DNA of 64,000 nucleotides from Mycobacterium sp. PS03-16 (GCF_004570325.1 NZ_SPQO01000002.1:248001-312000); one strand, 5' to 3'; shown: positions 45,431 through 54,737, counted from the stretch's first letter. The notes: generated by a model from the sequence alone, not told the origin. Made by a program: numbers and translations.

Positions 45431-46513
45431 TCAGTCGATCCGCTCGCCCGTCTCCGGGTGGAACAGGTGCACGACGCCGTCGGGATGCTTGCGCAGCCGC
45501 ACGGTGTCGGCCAGCCGCGGCGCCGCCTTGGTCAGCGAGCGGGCCACCAGGTTCACCCCGTCGCCGGTGTGCGCATACACGTACGCCTCGCTGCCGAGGT
45601 CCTCGACCAGGTCGACCACCACCTCCATGCCGCCGGAGTCGGCCAGCTCGAGCTGCTCCGGCCGCACCCCGACCGTGACCTCCTTGAGCCCGGCCTCGTG
45701 CAGCGCGGTCAGCTGGCTGCGTTCCAGCTCCAGTGACGAATTCTCGCTCACCCGAACGCCGTCGGCGGTGATCGGCAGCGTCATCAGGTTCATCGCCGGC
45801 GAGCCGATGAACCCGGCGACGAATGCGTTGGCGGGACGGTCGTAGAGCTCGTTGGGTGACGCGAACTGCTGCAGCTTGCCGAACCGCAGCACCGCGACCC
45901 GGTCCCCCATCGTCATCGCCTCGACCTGATCGTGAGTGACGTAGACGGTGGTGGTGCCGAGCCGCCGCTGCAGCGCCGCGATCTGTGTGCGGGTCTGCAC
46001 CCGCAGCTTCGCATCGAGGTTGCTCAATGGCTCGTCCATGCAGAACACCTGCGGCTCCCGCACGATCGCCCGGCCCATCGCCACGCGCTGCCGCTGACCA
46101 CCGGACAGCTTGGCCGGTTTGCGGTCCAGGAAGTCGGTGAGGTCGAGCAGCTTGGCGGCGTCCTCGACCCGGCGGCGCCGCTCGTCGGCCGATACCCCAC
46201 GCAGTTTCAACGCGAAGCCCATGTTCTCGGCGACGGTCTTGTTCGGGTACAGCGCGTAGTTCTGGAACACCATCGCGATGTCGCGGTCCTTGCTCGGCAC
46301 GCCGCGCATGTTGTGCCCGCCGATCTCGATGTCGCCCTCGTCGATGTCCTCCAGACCGGCGAGCATCCGCAGCGCGGTGCTCTTACCCGACCCTGACGGC
46401 CCGACCAGCACCACGAACTCGCCGTCGGCGATGTCGAGGTTCAGCGAGTCGACCGCCAGCTTGTCGGAGCCCTCGTAGATGCAGGAAGCGTTCTTGTAAG
46501 CGATTGTGGCCAT
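45431..46513 (-). CDS. Sugar-type ABC transporter ATP-binding protein (UgpC/MalK family)
   Basis: 360 residues: Walker A VGPSGSGKSTAL, signature KLSGGQRQRVAMGRAI, Walker B VFCMDEPLSNLDAKLR, then the MalK-type C-terminal OB domain (GVRPEQLELAD). Energises the transporter encoded just upstream. Last gene of the divergent transport operon of the polyol locus. Confidence 0.93.
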   Translation of the reverse strand: MATIAYKNASCIYEGSDKLAVDSLNLDIADGEFVVLVGPSGSGKSTALRMLAGLEDIDEGDIEIGGHNMRGVPSKDRDIAMVFQNYALYPNKTVAENMGFALKLRGVSADERRRRVEDAAKLLDLTDFLDRKPAKLSGGQRQRVAMGRAIVREPQVFCMDEPLSNLDAKLRVQTRTQIAALQRRLGTTTVYVTHDQVEAMTMGDRVAVLRFGKLQQFASPNELYDRPANAFVAGFIGSPAMNLMTLPITADGVRVSENSSLELERSQLTALHEAGLKEVTVGVRPEQLELADSGGMEVVVDLVEDLGSEAYVYAHTGDGVNLVARSLTKAAPRLADTVRLRKHPDGVVHLFHPETGERID

Positions 46514-46537
46514 TGGTGTTACTCCCTTTGCTTAGGT

Positions 46538-47419
46538 CTACTTGATCGCGCCGAAGGACAGTCCACGAACCAGCTTGTTCTGCGCGATCCAGCCTGCGAG
46601 AACCACCGGGAGCGCGGCCATCGTCGCCGCCGCGCACAGCTTGGCCCAGTACAGGCCCTCCCCCGCGATGAAGCCCACCATGAACACGGGCATGGTCTGC
46701 GCCTGCACCGCGGTGAGGCTGACCGCGAAGAAGAATTCGTTCCACGCGAAGATCACGCAGATCAACGCCGTCGCCGCGATACCGGGTGAGACCAGCGGCA
46801 GGATCACCTCGCGCACGGACCGCCAGGTGCTCGCGCCGTCCAGGCTGGCCGCCTCGAGCAGTTCGCCGGGCACCTCCAGGAAGAACGACCGCATCATCCA
46901 CACCGCGATCGGCAGGTTCATCGCGGTGTAGAGGATGATCAGCGCCCAGATGTTGTCCAGCAGTCCGATGTTCGACACGATCACGTACAGCGGGATGATC
47001 GCCGCCACGATCGGCAACATCTTGGTGCTCATGAAGAAGAACAACGCGTCCGACGTCTTGCGCACCGGGCGCAGCGACAGCGCGAACGCCGCCGGGATAC
47101 CCAGGGCCAGCACCAGCAGCGTGGACACCACCGTGGCGAACGCCGAGTTCGCCAACCCGATACCCACCCCCTGGCCGAACACCGCCCCGAACTGGTCGAG
47201 GGTGGGGACGAAGAAGATCTTCGGTGTCGTGGTGTAGGCGTCGACCTCCTGCTTGAACGCGGTCAGCACCATCCAGAACACGGGGAAGAAGAACCCCAAC
47301 CCGGCGATCCAGGCCACCACACCCCACGGATCGAACCTGCGGTGCTTGACGCTTCGCTTGGTCTCGGCGGCCGTCGTCTGCTCTTCGGCCGCGGTGGTCT
47401 GCGGGACAGTCGTACTCAT
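46538..47419 (-). CDS. Sugar ABC transporter permease (MalG type)
   Basis: 293 residues, six membrane segments after a charged N-terminus (TTAAEEQTTAAETKRSVKHR). The EAA loop is EAASLDGASTWRSVREVILPLVSPG. Ends 24 bp before the ATPase gene. Confidence 0.93.
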   Translation of the reverse strand: MSTTVPQTTAAEEQTTAAETKRSVKHRRFDPWGVVAWIAGLGFFFPVFWMVLTAFKQEVDAYTTTPKIFFVPTLDQFGAVFGQGVGIGLANSAFATVVSTLLVLALGIPAAFALSLRPVRKTSDALFFFMSTKMLPIVAAIIPLYVIVSNIGLLDNIWALIILYTAMNLPIAVWMMRSFFLEVPGELLEAASLDGASTWRSVREVILPLVSPGIAATALICVIFAWNEFFFAVSLTAVQAQTMPVFMVGFIAGEGLYWAKLCAAATMAALPVVLAGWIAQNKLVRGLSFGAIK

Positions 47420-47420
47420 G

Positions 47421-48374
47421 TCAGGCCGCCTCTTCCTTGCCGGTGAATGATTTGAAGATCAGGCGCAGGGCGAAGTTGGCGAGGATGATCGTGAAGATCA
47501 CCACGATCACGCCCATCGCCGCGGCCTGGCCGATGTCGAAGCCGAGGAACGCCCGCTGGTAGATGTAGAACGGCAGATTCGCACTCGCCGTACCGGGTCC
47601 GCCCTGGGTCATCATGAAGATCTGGTCGAAAGTGTTGACCAGATAGATCGCGCCGAGCACGGTGCCCAGCTCGATGAAGCGCCGAAGGTGCGGCAGCGTC
47701 AGCTCGCGGAACAGCTGGAACGCCGACGCACCGTCGACTCGACCGGCCTCCAGGATGTCGCGAGGCATCGACTGGAGGCCGGCGAGGATCAGCAGCATCA
47801 TGAACGGGGTCCACTGCCAGACCAGCGCCACGATCACCGACGACAGCGGGTACTGGCTGACGAAGTCGATGCCGGGGCCGGGCAGGATCCAGTTCACGAT
47901 GCCGAACACCGGATCGAGCATCGCGGTCTTCCACATCAACGCTCCCGCAACAGGTGTCACGAGGAAGGGGGTGATCAGCAGCGTGCGGACCACGCCGCGG
48001 CCGAGGAAGGCCCGGTCCAGCAGCAGCGCCAGGCACAGCCCGAGTACCACCGAGATCAGCACGGTGGCGACGATGATCACGACGGTGTTGAGGGCCACCT
48101 GCCAGAACGTGCCGTCCTTGACGACGTCGAGGTAGTTCTGCAGGCCGATGAACTCCCGCGACCCCGGCCGCACCAGGTTCCACGACAGCGTGGAGTAGTA
48201 CAGCGTGAACAGGAACGGGATCTGCGTGACGACGATGGTGAAGATCAGCGCAGGCAGCAGCGGGCCGCGGCGCCGCCAGCCCTCGGCGCGCGAGACGCCG
48301 CGGTCCTGTCCCTTCTTGAGCCGGGCGACGTGCTCGGACTCGCTTTCCCGGGTCTCGTGGGCCATCGTGGTCAT
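47421..48374 (-). CDS. Sugar ABC transporter permease (MalF type)
   Basis: 317 residues, six membrane segments. The EAA loop is EAGRVDGASAFQLFRELTLPHLRR. ATG 48374 overlaps the lipoprotein stop as ATGA, so the two are coupled; longer in-frame extensions run into that gene and are rejected. Separated from the MalG-type gene by one base. Confidence 0.93.
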   Translation of the reverse strand: MTTMAHETRESESEHVARLKKGQDRGVSRAEGWRRRGPLLPALIFTIVVTQIPFLFTLYYSTLSWNLVRPGSREFIGLQNYLDVVKDGTFWQVALNTVVIIVATVLISVVLGLCLALLLDRAFLGRGVVRTLLITPFLVTPVAGALMWKTAMLDPVFGIVNWILPGPGIDFVSQYPLSSVIVALVWQWTPFMMLLILAGLQSMPRDILEAGRVDGASAFQLFRELTLPHLRRFIELGTVLGAIYLVNTFDQIFMMTQGGPGTASANLPFYIYQRAFLGFDIGQAAAMGVIVVIFTIILANFALRLIFKSFTGKEEAA

Positions 48375-49723
48375 GACTGCTCCTGATAGGTCTTGCCGAC
48401 GACCTCGGCGTACTGCTGTGACTGTTCGAGAGCGTCGGCCACCGACTTCTGTCCGGCGATCGCGGCGCTGATCTGCTGACTGACCCGGGTGCCGAGATCC
48501 TGGAACTCCGGGATCGCCAGGAACTGCACGCCGGTGTAGGGCACCGGTTCGACGGTGGGCTTCAACGGGTTCGCACCTTCGATGGAGTCCAACGTCACCT
48601 GCCCGAACGCCTTGGCGGCCTCCTGGTACTCGGGAATCTGGTAGGTCGAAAGCCGGCTGCCGGGTGGCACGCGGGCCCAGCCGAGTTCCTCGCCGACGAG
48701 CTTGATGTAGTTCTTGTCGGTCATCCACGAGATGAACTTCCAGGCGGAGTCCTTCTTGTCACTGCTCTGCGGAATGCCCAGCGCCCAGGTGTAGAGCCAG
48801 CCGGAGTTCGGCTTCTCGACGGTCGGCGCCATCGCGTATCCGACCTTGCCGACCACGTTGGACGACTCCGGATCCTCCAGCACCGACACCGCCGAGGTGG
48901 CGTCGTACCACATGGCGGTGCGGCCCTGCGCGAACTGCGTCGCGCACTCGCCGAAACCGCTTGCCGCCGCGCCGGGTTCGCCGTACTCGCGAACCAGGTC
49001 GACGTAGAACTGCACGGCGTTGCGGACCTGTGGGCTGGTGAGCTGGGCGTTCCACTCCATGTCGTACCAGCGACCGCCGAAGGTGTTGATCACGGTGTCC
49101 AGCGGCGCCAGCACCTCACCCCAGCCGGGCTTGCCGCGCAGGCAGATGCCCACCATGTCGGGGCTGTCGAGCTTCTGGGCGGCCTCGGCCACCTGCTGCC
49201 AGGTAGGCGTACGGGGCATCTGGATCCCGGCCTGCTCGAGCAGGTCCCGCCGGTACATCAGGAACGACGACTCGCCGTAGAACGGCACCGCGTACATGCT
49301 GCCCTCGTAGGACAGCGACTCGCGCAGCGACGGGATGAAGTCGTTCTGGTCGTATTCGGGAGTCTGCTGAGCGTACTCGGACAGGTTGACCAGCCACCCG
49401 TTCTCGGCCCACTGCGGGGTCTCGTAGTTGCTGATCATCACGACGTCGAATTCGCCGCCGCCCATCGCGGTGGAGGCGGTGATCTTCGCGCGGGCCTGGT
49501 TCTCCGACAGCGTGACGAACCGTAGCTTGATGTCGGGGTTGGCCTCCTCGAATTTCGTCGACAGCTCGCGGGCGTCGGTCATCTGGGAGTTCGACACCAT
49601 CGCGATCGTGACGGTCTGGTCGGTGGCGCCCAGGGTTCCGGCGCCCGCGCACCCGGCCGTGAACACCAGGCCGGCGGCGGCGAGACCTCCCGCCAGCTTG
49701 CGCAACATCGTTCGCGCTCTCAC
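48371..49723 (-). CDS. Sugar ABC transporter substrate-binding lipoprotein
   Basis: About 450 residues. From GTG 49723 the protein begins with a lipoprotein signal peptide ending in the lipobox VFTAGCAG. Mature part is a periplasmic-binding-protein fold (SBP family 1): VTIAMVSNSQMTDARELSTKFEE, PFYGESSFLMYRRDLLEQAG, GRTAMWYDAT. A GAGGAAGG Shine-Dalgarno fits this start; GTG 49729 and ATG 49762 are alternatives. The ligand is probably a sugar alcohol, judged from the neighbouring dehydrogenase. Confidence 0.92.
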   Translation of the reverse strand: MRARTMLRKLAGGLAAAGLVFTAGCAGAGTLGATDQTVTIAMVSNSQMTDARELSTKFEEANPDIKLRFVTLSENQARAKITASTAMGGGEFDVVMISNYETPQWAENGWLVNLSEYAQQTPEYDQNDFIPSLRESLSYEGSMYAVPFYGESSFLMYRRDLLEQAGIQMPRTPTWQQVAEAAQKLDSPDMVGICLRGKPGWGEVLAPLDTVINTFGGRWYDMEWNAQLTSPQVRNAVQFYVDLVREYGEPGAAASGFGECATQFAQGRTAMWYDATSAVSVLEDPESSNVVGKVGYAMAPTVEKPNSGWLYTWALGIPQSSDKKDSAWKFISWMTDKNYIKLVGEELGWARVPPGSRLSTYQIPEYQEAAKAFGQVTLDSIEGANPLKPTVEPVPYTGVQFLAIPEFQDLGTRVSQQISAAIAGQKSVADALEQSQQYAEVVGKTYQEQS

Positions 49724-49758
49724 CTTCACCCCTTCCTCGTCGAAGTCGTGCGATTCGG

Positions 49759-50787
49759 TCATTGCGTCAACAGCCATCGGGCACAGTCGATGTCACACAC
49801 CAGCAGGCGGGCCAGCCCGCCGCGCAGCGCGGCCAGCGTGGCCTGGTGCTTGCCGGACCCGCTCGCGATGAGGATCGACTTCGCGCACGCCCGGATGTCT
49901 TCGAGCGGCACCGACACCGCCCGCTGCTGTAGTTCGGTGTTGACGGGTTCCCCCGCGGCATCGAAGAAGCGGCCGCCGATCTCACCGACCGCGCCTGCGG
50001 CGATCTGCTCGTCGAGCATGCGGGAGTCGAGGTAGCTGCCCTCGAACAGCGTGGTGGAGGTGGACACCGCTCCAACGCCGAACATCATCACGTCGGCGCG
50101 CCTGCCGGCCTCCAGCGTCCGGGAGATCACCGAATCGCTGCGCATCGACGCCACGGTCGACGGGTCGGCATACAGCGGCGCCGGGAGACGAATGGTGGTG
50201 GCGCGCAGCACGTCCTCGCACCGTCCCAGGATCAGCTCGACACCGGTCTGATACGACGCACTCGACATGGCACCGTCGAGCTGCACCACGGCGCGGCACG
50301 TCGCCACGCCCGGGGTGAGCGCGGTGGCCACCGCCACCTGCTCGGGACCCCAGGTGAACCCGAGCACGTCGTCGGGTTCGAGCCGGCGCATCAGCAGCGC
50401 GGCGGCGGCGCGGCCGACGCTCGCGAATGCGGCAGGCCGTCCGGGCGCCCCGACGTCGACGCCGTGCCCGGCGACCACGACCTCGGTCAGCCCGAACCGT
50501 GTCTCGAGTTCGCGTTCCTCGTCGGCGTGCAGGTCGTCGCGCAGGTCCGGGGGTACGACGATGTCGATACGCACCAGGCCGCGGGCTTTCGCCCGGGCGA
50601 CCAGCCGGCCCGCGGTGGGCCGGGACACCCCGAGCCGGGATGCGATCTCCGCCTGGGTCAGGCCGTCGAGGTAATACAGCGTCGCCGCCCGCAGCGCCAG
50701 CCGCAGATCCTCCGGCGAGCGCGCCGGGACCTGCGCTGTGCCACGGCCATTCGCCGCCGAAGTCGACGCCGGGATCGGCACGCCCAC
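49759..50787 (-). CDS. SorC/DeoR-type sugar-binding transcriptional regulator
   Basis: About 342 residues: HTH at ~20-60 (YYLDGLTQAEIASRLGVSRPTAGRLVARA), then the SorC sugar-binding domain (FTWGPEQVAVATAL, GVGAVSTSTTL, LIASGSGKHQATL). It directly precedes the lipoprotein gene (35 bp) and is divergent from the polyol dehydrogenase, with a palindromic operator in between. GTG 50787 is chosen after GGAGAGG; an open frame to 50817 would start inside the operator. Confidence 0.9.
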   Translation of the reverse strand: MGVPIPASTSAANGRGTAQVPARSPEDLRLALRAATLYYLDGLTQAEIASRLGVSRPTAGRLVARAKARGLVRIDIVVPPDLRDDLHADEERELETRFGLTEVVVAGHGVDVGAPGRPAAFASVGRAAAALLMRRLEPDDVLGFTWGPEQVAVATALTPGVATCRAVVQLDGAMSSASYQTGVELILGRCEDVLRATTIRLPAPLYADPSTVASMRSDSVISRTLEAGRRADVMMFGVGAVSTSTTLFEGSYLDSRMLDEQIAAGAVGEIGGRFFDAAGEPVNTELQQRAVSVPLEDIRACAKSILIASGSGKHQATLAALRGGLARLLVCDIDCARWLLTQ

Positions 50788-50809
50788 CCACCTCTCCGAG
50801 GAGTCACCC

Positions 50810-50844
50810 GTGAGCAATTGCTCACGGGTGCGAGTACTTGCTCA
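50810..50844. promoter_or_regulatory. Operator of the polyol locus: 16-bp palindrome plus second half-site
   Basis: GTGAGCAATTGCTCAC (50810-50825) is a perfect palindrome; TTGCTCA recurs 20 bp on at 50838-50844, within a weaker CGAGTACTTGCTCA. Two sites two helical turns apart between divergent regulator and dehydrogenase genes is typical for SorC-family tetramers. Binding is inferred. Confidence 0.75.
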
Positions 50845-50963
50845 TCACGCTAGCATGGTCGATGTGACGCAGACAACACTTTGGAATCTCGCCCCAGCCG
50901 GTGGCGGCGCCGCTCCCATCGCCTTCCCCCGCCCGGTACCGTCGAGCCGGTGGTGACCGCGTC

Positions 50964-52388
50964 ATGAAACTCAGCCAGCAGAACCTGTCCGAGATCACCA
51001 TCGCCACCCCGGGTTACGACCGCGCGGCCGTCACGGTCGGCATCGTGCACTTCGGTGTCGGCGGCTTCCACCGCGCACACCAGGCCATGTACGTCGACCG
51101 GCTCCTCGACCAGGGCCGTGCCGATGAGTGGGGCATCTGCGGGGTCGGTGTCCTGCCCGGTGACCGGAAGATGGCCGACGTGCTGGGCGCACAGGACGGG
51201 CTCTACACCCTGCTCCTGGAGAACCCGGACGGCACCCGCGACGCCCGCGTGATCGGCTCGATCGTCGACTACCGGTACGCACCCGACGATCCCGAGGGCG
51301 TCGTCGAACTGCTCGCCGCACCGAGCACCCGGATCATCTCGCTGACCATCACCGAGGGCGGCTACAACGTCGACTCGGTGGACGCCGATACGGTCAATGT
51401 CTTCGGCCTGGTCACCGACGCCATGGCCCGCCGTCGGGACCGCGGCGTCCCGTCACCGACGATTGTGTCCTGCGACAACATCGAGGGCAACGGCGACGTC
51501 GCCCGCGAGGCGTTCCTCGCCTACGCCGACCGTACGAACCCCGGCCTGTCCGAGTGGATCGCCGCCGAGACCCGCTTCCCGAACTCGATGGTGGACCGCA
51601 TCACCCCCGTCACCACCGATGACGTGATCGCCACCGTGCGAAGCGAATTCGACGTGGACGACGCCTGGCCGGTGGTCGCGGAACCGTTCACCTCATGGGT
51701 GCTCGAAGACACCTTCTCCGACGGCAGGCCACCGTTCGAGGAGGCCGGGGTGTTGCTCGTCGACGACGTCAGGCCCTACGAGCTGATGAAGCTGCGACTG
51801 CTCAACGCCGGGCATCAGGCGCTGTGCTACTTCGCCTATCTGGCCGGTTACCGCCTGGTGCACGACGCCGCGGGTGACCCGCTGTTCGCCCGCTTCCTGT
51901 TGCGCTACATGGACGAGGAGGGCACCCCGACGCTCACCCCGGTGCCCGGCATCGACTTGCCCGACTACAAGCGCACGCTGATCGAACGCTTCGCCAACCC
52001 CGGCATCCGCGACACCGTCGCACGGCTGTGCTTCGGTTCGTCGGACCGCATCCCGAAGTGGCTGCTGCCGGTGATCCGGGAGAACCTGCGCACCGGTGGG
52101 GAGATCCGGCTGTCGGCCGCCGTCGTCGCCAGTTGGGCGCGCTACGCCGAGGGCGTGGACGAGCAGGGCGAGCCCATCGACGTGCAGGACCAGTTGGCCG
52201 ACGAGCTGGTCCCGCTGGCCCGTGCGCAGCGCGACAATCCGACGGCGTTCATCGAGAACCGTTCGGTCTTCGGTGATCTCGCCGACGAGCCCCGGTTCGT
52301 CGAGGCGTATGTCGCGACGCTGCACGCCCTGCACCGCGACGGCGCCCGCGCCACCCTCGAGGCGCTGATGGACGGCGACGCGTCATGA
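50964..52388 (+). CDS. Mannitol dehydrogenase family (polyol 2-dehydrogenase)
   Basis: 474 residues of the long-chain polyol dehydrogenase family: cofactor start VGIVHFGVGGFHRAHQAMYVD, SLTITEGGY, MKLRLLNAGHQALCYFAYLAGY with the catalytic Lys, and FGSSDRIPKWLLPVI. Oxidises mannitol, arabitol or sorbitol (or fructuronate relatives) to a ketose with NAD. ATG 50964 is used; an in-frame upstream start at 50901 is unlikely. The stop overlaps the kinase ATG. Confidence 0.92.
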   Translation: MKLSQQNLSEITIATPGYDRAAVTVGIVHFGVGGFHRAHQAMYVDRLLDQGRADEWGICGVGVLPGDRKMADVLGAQDGLYTLLLENPDGTRDARVIGSIVDYRYAPDDPEGVVELLAAPSTRIISLTITEGGYNVDSVDADTVNVFGLVTDAMARRRDRGVPSPTIVSCDNIEGNGDVAREAFLAYADRTNPGLSEWIAAETRFPNSMVDRITPVTTDDVIATVRSEFDVDDAWPVVAEPFTSWVLEDTFSDGRPPFEEAGVLLVDDVRPYELMKLRLLNAGHQALCYFAYLAGYRLVHDAAGDPLFARFLLRYMDEEGTPTLTPVPGIDLPDYKRTLIERFANPGIRDTVARLCFGSSDRIPKWLLPVIRENLRTGGEIRLSAAVVASWARYAEGVDEQGEPIDVQDQLADELVPLARAQRDNPTAFIENRSVFGDLADEPRFVEAYVATLHALHRDGARATLEALMDGDAS

Positions 52389-53338
52389 CCGACCGCGCGC
52401 TGGTGATCGGCGAGGCGCTGATCGACATCGTCGAACGGGACGGCGAGGTGGTGGGCGAACACGTCGGCGGCAGCCCGCTCAACGTCGCCGTCGGGCTGGC
52501 ACGGCTCGGCCGCGGCGTCGACTTCCTCACCCACATCGGCGAGGACGCGCGGGGCCGCCGGATCACCGACCACCTGCACAGCGCCGGAGTCGACCTGGTC
52601 GCCGGCAGCGCGGCCGCACACCGCACCCCGACCGCGCGGGCCATGCTCGACGAGGCCGGGTCGGCGCGCTACGACTTCGACATCGAGTGGGCGCTGGCCG
52701 GCACGCCGGAGGTGGCCCCACCCCTGGTCGCCCACACCGGGTCGATCGCCACCGTCCTGGAACCGGGATGCCGCGCGACCGCCGCGCTGCTCGACACCTA
52801 TCACCCGTCGGCGACCATCACCTTCGACCCCAACATCCGGCCGGCGCTCATCGAGGACGCCGGCGCGGCGCGCAGCCGGATCGACCGACTCGTCGAACGT
52901 GCCGACGTCGTCAAGGTCAGCGACGAGGACCTGAGGTGGCTCGACCCCGACCGAACGCCCAAGCAGATGGCGCGCACGTGGCTGGAGTCCGGGCCCGCGC
53001 TGGTCGCCGTGACCCTGGGTGACCAGGGCGCCTTCGCGATGTGCGCGGCCGGCTCGGCCCGTGTCGCCGCGCTGCCGGTGGACGTGGTGGACACCGTCGG
53101 CGCCGGCGATGCGTTCATGGCCGGCCTCATCGATGCGCTGTGGAGCCGGGGGCTGCTGGGCGCGGCGCGCCGCCCCGACCTGCGCCGGATCGGTCTGGAT
53201 GCCCTGCACTCGGTGTCGCAGACCGCGGCGCTGTCGTCGGCGCTGACCGTCATGCGGGCGGGTGCGGACCTACCCGACCGGGCGACGCGCGACGCCGCCG
53301 CCCGCGAACCCGCATCGCTGAAGAACGGTTGGCGCTGA
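52385..53338 (+). CDS. PfkB-family carbohydrate kinase (fructokinase-like)
   Basis: 317 residues: VGGSPLNVAVGLARLG (substrate motif), FDPNIRPAL, and the PfkB C-terminal signature VDTVGAGDAFMAGLI with the catalytic Asp. It would phosphorylate the ketose made by the dehydrogenase; fructose to fructose-6-phosphate is the simplest reading. ATGA overlap with the dehydrogenase gene shows coupling. Confidence 0.91.
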   Translation: MTDRALVIGEALIDIVERDGEVVGEHVGGSPLNVAVGLARLGRGVDFLTHIGEDARGRRITDHLHSAGVDLVAGSAAAHRTPTARAMLDEAGSARYDFDIEWALAGTPEVAPPLVAHTGSIATVLEPGCRATAALLDTYHPSATITFDPNIRPALIEDAGAARSRIDRLVERADVVKVSDEDLRWLDPDRTPKQMARTWLESGPALVAVTLGDQGAFAMCAAGSARVAALPVDVVDTVGAGDAFMAGLIDALWSRGLLGAARRPDLRRIGLDALHSVSQTAALSSALTVMRAGADLPDRATRDAAAREPASLKNGWR

Positions 53339-53360
53339 TGATGTGGGCCATACTGGCCGT

Positions 53361-54320
53361 ATGCGCTCCATCTGGAAGGGTTCGATCGCCTTCGGCCTGG
53401 TGAACGTTCCGGTCAAGGTCTACAGCGCCACCGAGGACCACGACATCAAGTTCCACCAGGTGCACGCGAAGGACAACGGACGCATCCGGTACAAGCGCGT
53501 GTGCGAGGTCTGCGGTGAGGTGGTCGAATACCGCGACATCGCCAAGGCCTTCGAATCCGACGACGGCCAGAGCGTCATCATCACCGACGAGGACATCGCC
53601 ACGCTGCCCGAGGAACGCAGCCGCGAGATCGAGGTGCTCGAGTTCGTCCCCGCCAGCGATCTCGACCCGATGATGTACGACAAGAGCTACTTCCTCGAGC
53701 CTGACGGCAAATCGTCGAAATCCTATGTGCTGCTGGCGAAGACGCTGATGGAGACCGACCGCGTCGCGATCGTGCACTTCGCGTTGCGCAACAAGACCCG
53801 GCTGGCAGCGCTGCGCGTCAAGGATTTCAGCAAGCGCGACATCATGGTGATTCACACCCTGCTGTGGCCCGACGAGGTCCGCGATCCCGATTTCCCGGTG
53901 CTGGACAAGGAAGTCGAGATCAAACCCGCCGAGCTCAAGATGGCAGGGCAGGTGGTCGAGTCGATGACCGACGACTTCAACCCTGACCGCTACCACGACG
54001 ACTACCAGGATCAGCTGCGCGAGCTGGTGGAGGCCAAACTCGAAGGTGGTGAGGCGTTCGCGGTCGAGGAGCAGCCCACCGAACTCGACGAGACCGAGGA
54101 CGTGTCCGATCTGCTGGCCAAGCTGGAGGCCAGCGTGAAGGCGCGCAGGTCGGGCGGCGGCGCGCCGTCGGACGCCGCTGACGACGAGGACGAGGACAAG
54201 CCCAAGAAGAAGGCGCCGGCCAAGAAGGCGGCCGCGAAGAAGGCGCCCGCCAAGAAGACCGCCGCGAAGAAGACCGCCGCCAAGAAGGCCCCGGCGAAGA
54301 AGGCGGCCAAGAAGTCCTGA
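53361..54320 (+). CDS. ku: Non-homologous end joining protein Ku
   Basis: 319 residues. Core Ku fold: MRSIWKGSIAFGLVNVPVKVYSAT, RVCEVCGEVVEYRDIAKAFE, GKSSKSYVLLAKTLMETDR, YHDDYQDQLRELVEAKL. From ~275 the tail is a Lys/Ala/Pro repeat (KKAPAKKAAAKKAPAKK), about 45 residues, as in the long Ku tails of fast-growing mycobacteria. Homodimeric Ku binds DNA ends and recruits LigD (41998-44274). The Lys tail likely adds sequence-independent DNA binding. Confidence 0.97.
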   Translation: MRSIWKGSIAFGLVNVPVKVYSATEDHDIKFHQVHAKDNGRIRYKRVCEVCGEVVEYRDIAKAFESDDGQSVIITDEDIATLPEERSREIEVLEFVPASDLDPMMYDKSYFLEPDGKSSKSYVLLAKTLMETDRVAIVHFALRNKTRLAALRVKDFSKRDIMVIHTLLWPDEVRDPDFPVLDKEVEIKPAELKMAGQVVESMTDDFNPDRYHDDYQDQLRELVEAKLEGGEAFAVEEQPTELDETEDVSDLLAKLEASVKARRSGGGAPSDAADDEDEDKPKKKAPAKKAAAKKAPAKKTAAKKTAAKKAPAKKAAKKS

Positions 54321-54327
54321 CTCACGC

Positions 54328-54667
54328 CGAGACTGAACTCACGCAGGACCGCACCCGCACTTTCCCTGCACCGCTTCAGTCTCGACGCTCGCCACGTCGC
54401 GCGGGTCGCGGCCGGCAACCGGGCTCGGTCTCCGCCCACGGTTCACACCGGCCGGGCGCCTCGCGCGCCCGAAACTGAACTCACGCAGGACCGCACCCGC
54501 ACTTTCCCTGCACCGGTTCAGTCTCGACGCTCGCCACGTCGCGCGGGTCACGGCCGGCAACCGGGCTCGGTCTCCGCCCACGGTTCACACCGGCCGGGCG
54601 CCTCTCACGCCGAGACTGAAATCACGCAGGGCCGCACCCGCACTTCCCCTGCACCGGTTCAGTCTCG
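54328..54667. repeat. Tandem 142-bp repeat, 2.4 copies, each with a hairpin (family D)
   Basis: Copies start at 54328, 54470 and 54611 (period 142 and 141 bp); the third copy is truncated after its hairpin. Each contains CGAGACTGAA and TTCAGTCTCG as exact inverted arms (one substitution in copy 2), 57 bp apart end to end, with internal GCAGG/CCTGC. The first hairpin is 8 bp past the ku stop and could terminate it. This fills most of the 481-bp gap between ku and the SDR gene; the remainder is GC-rich DNA and the KstR-like site. Confidence 0.85.
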
Positions 54668-54723
54668 AAGCGCTCCGCCTGCCGCCGGCCGCCCGACGCC
54701 CCGCCGCGCCGCTCGAACCCAAG

Positions 54724-54737
54724 TAGAACGTGTTTCA
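54724..54737. promoter_or_regulatory. KstR-like operator upstream of SDR/reductase pair
   Basis: TAGAACGTGTTTCA fits TnnAACnnGTTnnA at all fixed positions, with arms slightly less symmetric than the other two copies. It lies 64 bp before the chosen SDR start. Confidence 0.7.
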
